A stretch of 64,000 nucleotides of DNA from Suilimivivens sp963638365 (GTDB taxonomy: Bacteria > Bacillota > Clostridia > Lachnospirales > Lachnospiraceae): contig CAVHRK010000025.1 in assembly GCA_963638365.1 (NCBI GenBank), positions 34,005-98,004 of the forward strand, in the 5' to 3' direction. The notes below the pieces were generated by a model, which worked only from the letters and a program-made list of their open reading frames with translations, was not told the DNA's origin and made no database searches. Numbering within the stretch: the stretch's first letter is position 1; the number at the start of each line of letters is the position of its first letter. Below, one piece after another: positions 16,703 through 25,558 of the stretch. The translations under genes were made by a program, and so were the position numbers.

Positions 16703-17869
16703 TTAAACAGTATAAAACATTCTCCATACTTTTTGCAAATAGTCTTTATAAACCGCCTTATCAACCGTCTGTCCTGTCACAATCGAAACGCTGCCGATCC
16801 GGTTTCCATTTAATAAGTACACGGCTTCTCCAACCGCCTCACCTTCCTGTACCGGTGCTTCCACACTTTCCGGCAGCACGATCTTCTTCTCAATTCCGGA
16901 CAGTACCTGCCCTTCCGTATCCAGATACCGGAACGGTCCCTGATAGGAAAGAGCGACGGTATCTTCCACACCGCCATTTACGGTAAGAAACGGCAGTTGT
17001 TCTTCATTCTTATCCTCATAAAGGGAACTGATGCTGTAGCCATAGGTCAGTAACGACATGGCATCCTGAAACCGTACCTTATTATTGGAAGAACCCATGA
17101 CAACCGCAATCAGATCAATATTGTCTTTGCTTGCGGTTGCAGACAGACAGTATTTCGCCTTACTGGTGGAGCCGGTTTTTAATCCGGTGGTGTATTCATA
17201 CATTTTTAGCAGCTTATTCGTACTGGACAGGGTGAAGTTGGAAGTGCCCTGTGCCGTTTCATGCACAATATCCTCCATCCAGATACCGGTATAGTTTAAC
17301 ACCTCCGGATGCTTCGTAATCAGCTCCCGTGACATGATTGCCACATCCCTCGCACTGGAATAATGACCGTCTGAATCTGTAAGTCCGCAGCAGTCCTCAA
17401 AGTGTGTATTCTCCATGCCAAGCTCCTCGGCCCGCAGATTCATGAGCTTCACAAATTCCGCTTCACTACCTGCCAGGAACTCTGCCACCGCCACGCTCGC
17501 ATCGTTTCCGGAGGCTACCGCAATGCACTTAATCATGGTTTCCAGTGTCTGTACTTCTCCTTCTTCCAGAAATACCTGTGAACCACCCATGGACTTTGCA
17601 TAGGCACTGGTCGTCACCTCACTCTGCAGAGTCACCCGCCCCGTATTCAGGTAGTCAAAAATCAGCAGTAAGGTCATAATTTTCGTAATACTGGCAGGAC
17701 TTCTCCGTTCGTCCGCGTTCTGCTCACAGATTACTTTTCCTGTGGAGGCTTCCATCAGAATGTACGACGGCGCATCGATTTCCGGTGCCGCCATGGCAGG
17801 AACCGGCACAGACACAAACAGCAGGAACGTCATCATACCGCATAGTAGTTTCTTCATCATTGATCTCAA
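16703..17869 (-). CDS. dacF: D-alanyl-D-alanine carboxypeptidase (DacF/PBP5-like)
   Basis: Peptidase S11, 388 residues, with a cleavable signal peptide ending near AMA/APE. Catalytic motifs are SITK (Ser60, Lys63), SGN, and KTG within GLKTGSTSK. The C-terminal PBP5-associated domain and a final amphipathic segment (YLQKVWRMFY) suggest peripheral membrane attachment. The start is a TTG with GGGGAG about 9 nt upstream. In-frame ATGs 9 and 12 nt later are possible but sit too far from that SD. It is closer to standard DacF in length than the enzyme at 12363-13730. Confidence 0.92.
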   Translation of the reverse strand: MRSMMKKLLCGMMTFLLFVSVPVPAMAAPEIDAPSYILMEASTGKVICEQNADERRSPASITKIMTLLLIFDYLNTGRVTLQSEVTTSAYAKSMGGSQVFLEEGEVQTLETMIKCIAVASGNDASVAVAEFLAGSEAEFVKLMNLRAEELGMENTHFEDCCGLTDSDGHYSSARDVAIMSRELITKHPEVLNYTGIWMEDIVHETAQGTSNFTLSSTNKLLKMYEYTTGLKTGSTSKAKYCLSATASKDNIDLIAVVMGSSNNKVRFQDAMSLLTYGYSISSLYEDKNEEQLPFLTVNGGVEDTVALSYQGPFRYLDTEGQVLSGIEKKIVLPESVEAPVQEGEAVGEAVYLLNGNRIGSVSIVTGQTVDKAVYKDYLQKVWRMFYTV

Positions 17870-17952
17870 GGCAATCTTCTCCCCGACAAAACTCTATACC
17901 TATAAATATGTTCCTGCTGCTTTAAAAATGAACTATATAAACGAATTCGTAT

Positions 17953-18543
17953 CTACCACTTCGTACGGATGCTCTCGTACAGTTCCGTAATGCGTTCCCT
18001 GCTCTTTTTGATATCTGCACTAAACAACTTCGCAAACTGGAACAGATAATCGATCGTCACAATGCAAAGTACGATCACACAGAACCGCTTCCCAAGCTGC
18101 ATATCATAGCGGTCGATCATCCCCATCACCTTACCATGCAGGAAGGTGATAATGATAATTGCATAAAAACCCCATGCAATGGTGCTCTCCAGGCAGATAA
18201 GTCCCTGGAAATTACACGGCTTATTTGTGTAGTCCCACCAGACTTCACCGAAAATCTTAAGCATCAGCCGGCCTACCAGATATTCAAATGCGGTAGCCAT
18301 AACCGCCCCTGCGCAGTAAAGAAGGAATGGATTACTCGACAGCGGCCGAAGCACCAGATAGCCGATGACTGCTCCGAATCCATAGATCGGACAGAACGGT
18401 CCCTTGCCGAAACCACGGTTCGTTAACTTCTTATTACAGATGGACATATAGATCGACTCTACAAGCCACCCCAGCATACTATAAATAATAAACGCTGCAA
18501 CCAGATGATACACATCGGTTCCAAACATCTCTTTCGTCCACAT
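17953..18543 (-). CDS. PF06541-type membrane protein (putative ABC-transporter type IV)
   Basis: About 196 residues with four or more membrane segments. Conserved patterns are IIYSMLGWLVESIYMSI, NRGFGKGPFCPIYGFGAV, GAVMATAFEYLVGRLM and WWDYTNKPCNFQGLICLEST. These match the family annotated as putative ABC-transporter type IV. No ATPase partner is adjacent and the function is unknown. The ATG chosen follows GAGGGGATCTTT; an earlier in-frame ATG lacks an SD. It lies between rpsU and dacF. Confidence 0.82.
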   Translation of the reverse strand: MWTKEMFGTDVYHLVAAFIIYSMLGWLVESIYMSICNKKLTNRGFGKGPFCPIYGFGAVIGYLVLRPLSSNPFLLYCAGAVMATAFEYLVGRLMLKIFGEVWWDYTNKPCNFQGLICLESTIAWGFYAIIIITFLHGKVMGMIDRYDMQLGKRFCVIVLCIVTIDYLFQFAKLFSADIKKSRERITELYESIRTKW

Positions 18544-18587
18544 AAAGATCCCCTCATCCTGAATCAAATATTATCAAGTAACAAGAA

Positions 18588-18611
18588 AGCCCTTAGTTTT
18601 ATCCAAGGGCT
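18588..18611 (-). terminator. Hairpin terminator after rpsU
   Basis: AGCCCTT (18588-18594) pairs with AAGGGCT (18605-18611). On the minus strand the stem is followed by TTTCTTGTT, a modest T-tract. It separates rpsU from the membrane protein gene. Confidence 0.65.
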
Positions 18612-18625
18612 CACGTTTACTTTAA

Positions 18626-18802
18626 TTAGTTGTATTTACGTTTTCTTGCTGCTTCTGACTTTTTCTTACGCTTAACGCTCGGCTTCTCGTAATGCTCTCT
18701 CTTACGAATCTCCTGCTGAATGCCGGCTTTTGCACAGCTTCTCTTAAAACGACGTAAAGCGCTATCTAAAGTCTCGTTTTCTTTTACGATTACGTTTGAC
18801 AT
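18626..18802 (-). CDS. rpsU: 30S ribosomal protein S21
   Basis: 58-residue basic protein starting MSNVIVKENETLDSALRRFK and ending in a Lys/Arg-rich tail (KRKKKSEAARKRKYN). The pattern is diagnostic for bS21, which sits near the mRNA exit and helps initiation. SD GGGAGG lies about 11 nt upstream. It is a stand-alone gene with its own hairpin terminator, between alaS and a membrane protein gene. Confidence 0.97.
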   Translation of the reverse strand: MSNVIVKENETLDSALRRFKRSCAKAGIQQEIRKREHYEKPSVKRKKKSEAARKRKYN

Positions 18803-18944
18803 TTACACCCTGACCTCCCTTCAGTCCCTTCTAGTAACATGACTGACTGGGTTATTCTTGTGTGTACTCACACACAACACATATTATATCATAAATCATG
18901 TACACGTCAAGAGAAAAATTATATATTTACGTATAATTTAATGT

Positions 18945-18966
18945 GATGATATATTTCAATATCATC
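18945..18966 (-). terminator. Hairpin downstream of alaS
   Basis: GATGATAT (18945-18952) pairs with ATATCATC (18959-18966), 18 nt beyond the alaS stop. No T-tract follows on the minus strand, so it may be a 3'-end stabiliser rather than a strong terminator. Confidence 0.35.
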
Positions 18967-18983
18967 TTCTCTGAAATTTATGC

Positions 18984-21635
18984 TTAAAGCTGTGCTGTGA
19001 GGACTTCTTCACATTTTGCAATGGCATCCGGAATACCTGCCGGGTTCTTTCCTCCGGCCTGTGCCATGTTCGGACGTCCACCGCCGCCGCCACCGACAAG
19101 TGCTGCGATTCCTTTAATCAGGTTTCCTGCATGAGCTCCCTTATCCATAGCGCCCTGTGTTGCCATGGCAACCATATTGACCTTGCCCTCACAGTCAGAA
19201 ATGAGAACAATCACACCTTCTCCGATTTTAGCCTTTAACTGGTCACCTAAGTCACGCAGTCCGTTCATATCCACACCAGCTACTGATGTTGCAAGAAGCT
19301 TTACGCCCTTTACATCCTTCACCTGGTTCATGACGTCCCCGAGTGCATCCTTGGCTGCCTTGCTCTTTAAGGATTCGTTCTCACTCTGTAACGCTTTCAT
19401 TTCTGCCATCAGATGCTCGGCCCGGTCAAGGAGCGTCGCAAGAGAAGTCTTTAATACCTTTGCTACGGCATTTAAGCGTTCTTCCATTTCCTGATAGTAA
19501 GCGGTTACATTGTTTCCGGTAATGGCTTCAATACGGCGTACACCTGCTGCAACACCGGATTCAGATAAAATCTTAAAGGATGCGATCTCTCCGGTATGTC
19601 CGACATGCGTACCACCACATAATTCCTTGGAGAAATCTCCGATCATAACCACGCGGACGGTATCTCCGTATTTCTCACCAAACAGTGCCATTGCACCGGT
19701 CTTCTTCGCTTCTTCAAGGCTCATCACCCTGGTTTCCACCGGAAAATCCTCTGCAATCTTGTCATTGACGATTTTCTCTACCTTCTTTAATTCTTCGGCC
19801 GTCATTGCCTGTCCGTGGCTGAAGTCAAAACGGGTTCTTTCTCCATCCTGATAGGAGCCGGACTGTTCCACATGATCGCCTAACACTTCACGAAGTGCTT
19901 CCTGCAGCAAGTGTGTTGCGGTATGATTCTTACAGGTATTTCCACGGTTTAAGGAAGATACGGAAAGATCCGCCTTAGCATCCTTCTTAATCACGCCGGA
20001 TACCACCTTACCGATGTGTCCGATTCTGTCGCCCGGAACCTTCACGGTATCGGTTACTTCAAACGTTCCTTCTGCGGTCTTAATGACACCGAAGTCACCC
20101 TTTTGACCACCCATGGTTGCATAGAACGGGGTCTTCGCTGTAATGATGGTTCCTTCCTGTCCTTCAGAAAGGGCATCCTGCCACTTACCGTCACAGGCAA
20201 TGGCTGCAATGCTGCTTTCTGCCTGCAGGGTATCATATCCTATGAATTCACTGACTAAGCTTTCTTCTAATTCATCATATAATGCAGTATCTGTAGAAAG
20301 CTTGGCAGAAAAGCTCTGGTTATCTCTTGCCTTCTGCTTCTGCTCTTCCATGGCTTTTGCAAAGCCTTCTTCATCAACCTTCAAGCCCTCTTCCTGTGCA
20401 AGCTCTACAGTGAGCTCGATCGGGAATCCAAAGGTATCATACAGATAAAATGCACTCTTTCCGTCGATTTCTGCAGACTTTGCTTCCTTCTTCTGCTCAA
20501 GGATCTTCTTAAATTCCTTCATGCCGTTTTCCAGAGTACTCTCGAAACGGTCAATTTCCTTCTTCAGTTCGGAAAGAACGAACTCTTTATTCTTAACCAG
20601 TAACGGATAGCTTTCTGCATAGATATCCTCAATGTACATCTGTGCAATGGTCAGCAGATCCTCGGTCTTTAAATTCAGCATACGGCCATGTCTTACTGCA
20701 CGGCGGATCAGACGGCGGAGAACATATCCAGCTCCTACATTGGAAGGAAGAAGCTTTGCTTCGTCACCGATCAGCATGACGCTGGTACGGATATGGTCTG
20801 CCAGAATACGCATGGATCTGGTCAGCTTTTCATCCTCTTCGTATTTCGTTCCGGAAACCTTCTCAATATAAGCAATTACCGGTGCAAACAGATCGATACG
20901 GTATACATCTCTTGTTCCGTTTAAGAATGCAAGAATACGCTCTAAGCCCCAACCGGTATCCACGTTCTTCTGCTTTAACGGGGTCAGATGTCCGTCATGG
21001 TGCTTCTCGTACTGCATGAATACGTCATTACCAAGCTCAGTATACTTACCGCAGTGGCATCCGGGTCCACAGTCCGGGCCGCAGTCCGGGCGGTCTGCCA
21101 CATAGAACATTTCACTGTCCGGGCCACAGGGGCCATATTCGAGTCCCCACCAGTTATCCTCTGCCGGAAGATAATATATATTCTCTTTCTTAAAGCCGGA
21201 AGCGATACGGTACTGTGCACCTTCTTCGTCTCTTGGTGCATTCTCATCTCCTGCAAAAACCGTTGCAGCCAGATGATCGGCGTCAAAGCCGAAAACCTGT
21301 GTAAGCAGTTCAAAACTCCACTGGCATCTTTCTTTCTTAAAGTAATCACCAAGACTCCAGCTTCCCATCATTTCAAAGAAGGTTACATGGCTCTTGTCAC
21401 CAACCGAATCAATATCGTTGGTACGGACACACCCCTGTACGTTGCAGAGTCTGGTTCCAAGGGGGTGCTTCTGGCCTAACAGATACGGCATCAAAGGCTG
21501 CATACCTGCTACGTTAAACAGTACACCGGTAGATCCGTCCGACACAAGGGAAACGGCTCCTACATCTACATGTCCACGGTCAATATAAAATTGTTTCCAG
21601 GTTTTTCTTAATTCATCTGAAGTGAATTGTCTCAT
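18984..21635 (-). CDS. alaS: Alanyl-tRNA synthetase
   Basis: Full-length class II synthetase, 883 residues, charging tRNA-Ala. The N-terminal catalytic core includes the FFEMMGSWSLGDYFK motif and SNVGAGYVLRRLIRRAVRHGR. The editing domain has HTATHLLQEAL and CGGTHVGHTGEI (Zn ligands). The C-Ala domain ends with the GGGGGGRPNMAQAGGK segment. Leader and intergenic sequence upstream (94 nt) show no T-box conserved element. The gene lies downstream of glyS, separated by a weak hairpin. Confidence 0.98.
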   Translation of the reverse strand: MRQFTSDELRKTWKQFYIDRGHVDVGAVSLVSDGSTGVLFNVAGMQPLMPYLLGQKHPLGTRLCNVQGCVRTNDIDSVGDKSHVTFFEMMGSWSLGDYFKKERCQWSFELLTQVFGFDADHLAATVFAGDENAPRDEEGAQYRIASGFKKENIYYLPAEDNWWGLEYGPCGPDSEMFYVADRPDCGPDCGPGCHCGKYTELGNDVFMQYEKHHDGHLTPLKQKNVDTGWGLERILAFLNGTRDVYRIDLFAPVIAYIEKVSGTKYEEDEKLTRSMRILADHIRTSVMLIGDEAKLLPSNVGAGYVLRRLIRRAVRHGRMLNLKTEDLLTIAQMYIEDIYAESYPLLVKNKEFVLSELKKEIDRFESTLENGMKEFKKILEQKKEAKSAEIDGKSAFYLYDTFGFPIELTVELAQEEGLKVDEEGFAKAMEEQKQKARDNQSFSAKLSTDTALYDELEESLVSEFIGYDTLQAESSIAAIACDGKWQDALSEGQEGTIITAKTPFYATMGGQKGDFGVIKTAEGTFEVTDTVKVPGDRIGHIGKVVSGVIKKDAKADLSVSSLNRGNTCKNHTATHLLQEALREVLGDHVEQSGSYQDGERTRFDFSHGQAMTAEELKKVEKIVNDKIAEDFPVETRVMSLEEAKKTGAMALFGEKYGDTVRVVMIGDFSKELCGGTHVGHTGEIASFKILSESGVAAGVRRIEAITGNNVTAYYQEMEERLNAVAKVLKTSLATLLDRAEHLMAEMKALQSENESLKSKAAKDALGDVMNQVKDVKGVKLLATSVAGVDMNGLRDLGDQLKAKIGEGVIVLISDCEGKVNMVAMATQGAMDKGAHAGNLIKGIAALVGGGGGGRPNMAQAGGKNPAGIPDAIAKCEEVLTAQL

Positions 21636-21667
21636 GATCTCACCATTTCTGCGTTGTTTGTATTTTC

Positions 21668-21702
21668 AAAAGGCTCTGTGGTTCAACGCTTCCGCAGAGG
21701 CC
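21668..21702 (-). terminator. Imperfect hairpin between glyS and alaS
   Basis: GGCTCTG (21672-21678) pairs with CAGAGGCC (21695-21702), with one bulged base. On the minus strand CCTTTTG follows. It may partly terminate the glyS transcript. Confidence 0.4.
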
Positions 21703-21729
21703 TGATTTGTTCTTTACAGGACACTGCTG

Positions 21730-23118
21730 TTAAAAGGTAAACTTATCTACAAAGTAAGCGTCCAGATCTGCAATCGCTACACGCTCCTGCTCCATAGAGT
21801 CACGGAAACGTACGGTCACACAGTTGTCGGTTTCGGAATCAAAGTCGTATGTAATACAGAACGGAGTTCCGATTTCATCCTGTCTGCGGTAACGCTTACC
21901 AATGTTTCCTCTGTCATCAAATTCACAGTTGTACTTCTTGGAAAGCTGTGCATAGATCTTCTCTGCACCCTCATTCAGCTTCTTGGAAAGAGGAAGTACA
22001 CCAATCTTCACAGGTGCAAGTGCCGGATGGAAATGAAGTACGGTACGCACATCACCTTCTCCGATCTCCTCTTCATCATAAGCTGCACATAGGAATGCCA
22101 GTACTACACGGTCTGCTCCAAGAGACGGCTCTACAACATAAGGAACATAACGTTCATTCTTGGTATCATCAAAGTAGCTCATATCCTCACCGGATACATT
22201 CTGATGCTGGGTTAAATCGTAATCGGTTCTGTCTGCGATTCCCCATAATTCACCCCAACCGAACGGGAACAGGAATTCAATATCGGTCGTACCCTTGGAA
22301 TAGAAGCAAAGCTCTTCGGGTGCATGGTCACGAAGTCTCATCTCATCTTCCTTAATACCTAAGCTTAACAGCCAGTCACGGCAGAATGCTCTCCAGTACT
22401 GAAACCATTCAAGATCGGTTCCGGGTTCGCAGAAGAACTCCAGTTCCATCTGTTCGAACTCTCTGGTACGGAAAGTAAAGTTACCTGGAGTAATTTCGTT
22501 ACGGAAGGACTTACCGATCTGTCCGATACCGAACGGAATCTTCTTACGGGAAGTTCTCTGTACATTCTTAAAGTTCACGAAAATACCCTGTGCGGTTTCC
22601 GGACGAAGGTATACCGTGTTCTTCGCATCCTCGGTTACGCCCTGGAAGGTCTTGAACATCAGGTTGAACTGTCTGATATCGGTAAAGTTATGCTTGCCAC
22701 AGGTCGGGCAGGGAACGTTGTGTTCTTCAATGAAGTTCTTCATTTCTTCCTGTGAAAAAGCATCAATGGGTTTCTCCAGTGTAATTCCGTTCTCTTCTGC
22801 AAAGTCCTCGATCAGCTTGTCTGCACGGAAACGCTCATGACATTCCTTACAGTCCATCAGAGGATCGGAGAAGCCTCCCAGATGTCCGGAAGCTACCCAT
22901 GTCTGGGGATTCATTAAGATGGCACAGTCCACACCGACGTTATAAGGGTTTTCCATAACAAACTTCTGCCACCATGCTCTCTTCACATTGTTCTTTAATT
23001 CCACACCGAGATTTCCGTAATCCCATGTGTTGGCAAGCCCTCCGTAGATCTCGGATCCGGGATATACAAATCCTCTTGCCTTTGCCAATGCTACGATTTT
23101 TTCCATTGTCTTTTCCAT
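21730..23118 (-). CDS. glyS: Glycyl-tRNA synthetase, dimeric type
   Basis: Single-chain alpha2-type enzyme, 462 residues, charging tRNA-Gly. Class II motifs are present: RPETAQGIFVNFKNV, PFGIGQIGKSFRNEITP and FRTREFEQMELEFF. The C-terminal anticodon-binding domain begins near APVKIGVLPL. It is the eukaryotic/Firmicute-like form and not GlyQS. The start is 18 nt downstream of a lipoprotein gene, suggesting it belongs to the era-recO run. Confidence 0.97.
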   Translation of the reverse strand: MEKTMEKIVALAKARGFVYPGSEIYGGLANTWDYGNLGVELKNNVKRAWWQKFVMENPYNVGVDCAILMNPQTWVASGHLGGFSDPLMDCKECHERFRADKLIEDFAEENGITLEKPIDAFSQEEMKNFIEEHNVPCPTCGKHNFTDIRQFNLMFKTFQGVTEDAKNTVYLRPETAQGIFVNFKNVQRTSRKKIPFGIGQIGKSFRNEITPGNFTFRTREFEQMELEFFCEPGTDLEWFQYWRAFCRDWLLSLGIKEDEMRLRDHAPEELCFYSKGTTDIEFLFPFGWGELWGIADRTDYDLTQHQNVSGEDMSYFDDTKNERYVPYVVEPSLGADRVVLAFLCAAYDEEEIGEGDVRTVLHFHPALAPVKIGVLPLSKKLNEGAEKIYAQLSKKYNCEFDDRGNIGKRYRRQDEIGTPFCITYDFDSETDNCVTVRFRDSMEQERVAIADLDAYFVDKFTF

Positions 23119-23136
23119 TGTTCCATCTACCTCTCG

Positions 23137-23772
23137 TTATTTTTCTTTAAATATTACACAAATTTCCTTGGAAATCTGATCATTTTCATCCTGCTGTACG
23201 CGGAATGCTTTCGCATGATCCGCAACCTCCACACCATCCGAAGCGTAGAGAATTTTGTGGCTCATTACTACGGTCTGCGTGGTATCCGTAATCAGTACCA
23301 GAACCCCGTCCGTATTAAAAAGCTCTGCCATGCCCATGGTCTTTGACGGATCGGAAACCGCCGTATAGACCTTGTTTAAGTCAAAGCCGGACAGTCTCGC
23401 CTGTGCCGGTGTCCCGATAAAAAACGTTTCCCGGTTAAAGGCTGCATAATCCTCCGCACTCTGGTATTTCATCTCCACATCTGTAACACCGCCGTCCACC
23501 TGGACCTTCGATACGGTAATGACTTCGCTTCCCATTCTGGAATTGTAAGAGGTTACTGCCTTTAAAACCTCATCCTGCAATTCCTGCTGGCTATAGTAAT
23601 CCTGGTCAAACGGTTCACGGATCGTATCGGTTACCGTTCCATCCCTGGAAACCGTAATCACGGATCCTTCTGCGCCCGTGGTATTCCCACACGCAGTCGT
23701 TCCACCCACTACAAAAGCAGCACACAGAAGACCTGCCATAAAACGCTTCACACACTGATAATTTTTCCTCAT
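23137..23772 (-). CDS. Lipoprotein of unknown function
   Basis: About 211 residues. The chosen ATG gives a signal peptide MRKNYQCVKRFMAGLLCAAFVV with lipobox TTAC. The mature part has acidic and polar character with QQELQDEVLKAVTSYNSRMG and a beta-rich second half. I do not recognise the domain. SD GAGGA precedes this ATG; an upstream in-frame ATG overlaps the recO end and lacks a signal peptide. It sits between recO and glyS with short gaps (38 and 18 nt), so it is likely co-transcribed. Confidence 0.78.
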   Translation of the reverse strand: MRKNYQCVKRFMAGLLCAAFVVGGTTACGNTTGAEGSVITVSRDGTVTDTIREPFDQDYYSQQELQDEVLKAVTSYNSRMGSEVITVSKVQVDGGVTDVEMKYQSAEDYAAFNRETFFIGTPAQARLSGFDLNKVYTAVSDPSKTMGMAELFNTDGVLVLITDTTQTVVMSHKILYASDGVEVADHAKAFRVQQDENDQISKEICVIFKEK

Positions 23773-23810
23773 AAAAATCCTCTTCTCCTCTTCCGGAAGA
23801 ATATACCCAA

Positions 23811-24467
23811 TCAATTATATATGAGTCCCTCAAGGATTTCAAGGCTTTTCATTTTTCGATCCACAAATCTTCTCTGATAAATCCCTGCAATTTCCTCAAG
23901 TTCCTGCAAGACTTCCTCCGAAACCTTAAACGAATACAGCTTTCCCAGGCTACTGTCCGCGATATACTGCAAGGCATACCGTGTGGATTCTTCATAGTCC
24001 TTATTCTTCGGAAGCCCCGGATATTCGCCGTTTAACACGACCGCCTTGATTTCAAATATGTATCTTACCAGCTTATTGTCATAGGCCTCATGCAGCAATG
24101 CCCGTAAGGATTGGTAAAGAAGCAGAAGCATCGCCTTTTCATCGTTATTTTCTCTCGTATAGTAATCCATCAGTTCTAAAAAGTACATGCCGTAACAGGC
24201 TTCTTCAAAATGTGTGCGCATATCTTCAAAATAATTTGCAATCACAGCCTCGCTTAAAGAGTAGGAGTTTCTGCCCTCGAAAAGCACAAATTCGCCGAAG
24301 CAGAATGGATTGGTAGCTGCCATCAGCCGGCTTCCCTGCTTGCGTGCCCCTCTGGCAAACGCTGAAATTTTACCTCTTTCTTTTGTTAACAGAACCACTC
24401 TTCTATCCGTCTCTCCTACAGGTGATGCCTCGAGCACCATCCCTGTAACCCTGACCGGTTCCTGCAT
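23811..24467 (-). CDS. recO: DNA repair protein RecO
   Basis: Recombination mediator, about 218 residues, loading RecA with RecR. N-terminal OB-fold features: VTGMVLEASPVGETDRRVVLLTKERGKISAFARGARK. The helical C-terminal part follows. The CxxC-type zinc motif found in some RecO proteins is not present. The ATG used has GGAG 8-9 nt upstream; an alternative in-frame ATG lies 36 nt earlier. The start overlaps the end of yqzL in another frame. Position directly after era-yqzL matches Bacillus gene order. Confidence 0.9.
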   Translation of the reverse strand: MQEPVRVTGMVLEASPVGETDRRVVLLTKERGKISAFARGARKQGSRLMAATNPFCFGEFVLFEGRNSYSLSEAVIANYFEDMRTHFEEACYGMYFLELMDYYTRENNDEKAMLLLLYQSLRALLHEAYDNKLVRYIFEIKAVVLNGEYPGLPKNKDYEESTRYALQYIADSSLGKLYSFKVSEEVLQELEEIAGIYQRRFVDRKMKSLEILEGLIYN

Positions 24468-24588
24468 GAATTTCAGCTCCTTCTTCCTGCTGTTTTCCGG
24501 CATCTGCGGAAGCTTCCTTCCGGTAGGCCAGATAATCTTCGATCTTTCCTGTGCTTAAAAACTGATCCCAGTAATTTACGTTTTTCAT
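24403..24588 (-). CDS. yqzL: YqzL family small protein
   Basis: 61 residues starting MKNVNYWDQFLSTGKIEDYL. The W..F..TG.I..YL pattern matches YqzL, a small protein of unknown function encoded between era and recO in Bacillus. AGGGGG lies 6 nt before the ATG. The 3' third overlaps recO by 65 nt in a different frame; that part (after about residue 27) may not be conserved. Evidence is the motif, the SD and the exact genomic position. Confidence 0.72.
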   Translation of the reverse strand: MKNVNYWDQFLSTGKIEDYLAYRKEASADAGKQQEEGAEIHAGTGQGYRDGARGITCRRDG

Positions 24589-24640
24589 CCTGTGCCCCCT
24601 AAATCGTCTTCTGTGATTAGGGTTTACATTTTGAAGTTTT

Positions 24641-25555
24641 CTATTCGTTATCTTTCGGATTATATCCGTAATTTTTGAGAAGCAGATCGCTGTCTCTCCA
24701 GTCCTTGCGAACCTTCACCCAAAGCTGCAGATTTACCTTTTCTTCCAGCATCTCCTCAATATCCCGGCGCGCAGACTGACCGATCTTGCGAAGCATCGTT
24801 CCCTGCTTCCCGATGATAATTCCCTTGTGGGATTCCCGTTCACAGATAATGGTGGCTTCGATATCCACAATCGTTCCCTTACTTCCTTTACGCCACTTCA
24901 TTTTCTCGATGGTTACAGCAATTCCATGAGGAATTTCTTCATCCAGACACCGTAACGCCTTTTCGCGGATGAGTTCGGCCACGATCTGCCGCTGTGGCTG
25001 GTCGGTGATCGTATCCTCATCATAAAACGCCGGTCCGTACGGCAGATATTTCATAATGCACTTAATAAGTTCTTCCGTATTTTCCTGTTTTAAGGCAGAT
25101 ACCGGAACGATCTCCTGAAAGTCCATTTCCTTGCGGTAAGTATCGATAAAACCGAACAGTTCTTCCTTTTTCACCGTATCAATCTTGTTAATGACAAGAA
25201 TCACCGGGGTTTTAATTCCTTTCAGCTGTTCGATGATATGCTTTTCGCCTGCCCCGATAAAGTTCGTCGGTTCCACCAGCCAGAGTACGACATCCACATC
25301 CCTTAAGGAGCGGGTTGCAATATTTACCATGTAATCGCCAAGCTTGTTCTTTGCCTTATGAATTCCCGGTGTGTCCACGAAAACGATCTGTCCCTCCTGT
25401 GAGGTATATACGGTCTGGATCCGGTTTCTGGTAGTCTGCGGCTTACTTGAGGTAATCGCAATTTTCTGTCCGATCAGACAGTTCATCAATGTGGATTTTC
25501 CAACGTTGGGTCTTCCGATCAGCGTGGCAAATCCGGACTTATAATTCTCCTCCAT
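24641..25555 (-). CDS. era: GTPase Era
   Basis: 304 residues. G-domain motifs: GRPNVGKST (G1), DTPGIH (G3) and NKID (G4). The C-terminal KH domain (GTIVDIEATIICERESHKGIIIGKQG) binds the 3' end of 16S rRNA during 30S maturation. GAGGG precedes the ATG. The stop codon of the DUF4349 gene is 3 nt upstream, and yqzL follows. Confidence 0.97.
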   Translation of the reverse strand: MEENYKSGFATLIGRPNVGKSTLMNCLIGQKIAITSSKPQTTRNRIQTVYTSQEGQIVFVDTPGIHKAKNKLGDYMVNIATRSLRDVDVVLWLVEPTNFIGAGEKHIIEQLKGIKTPVILVINKIDTVKKEELFGFIDTYRKEMDFQEIVPVSALKQENTEELIKCIMKYLPYGPAFYDEDTITDQPQRQIVAELIREKALRCLDEEIPHGIAVTIEKMKWRKGSKGTIVDIEATIICERESHKGIIIGKQGTMLRKIGQSARRDIEEMLEEKVNLQLWVKVRKDWRDSDLLLKNYGYNPKDNE

Positions 25556-25558
25556 GGG

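Noticed and set aside
21636..21729. T-box leader before alaS
   Set aside because: Only 94 nt are available and no T-box AGGGTGG-type element or specifier stem is visible; the only hairpin fits glyS termination.
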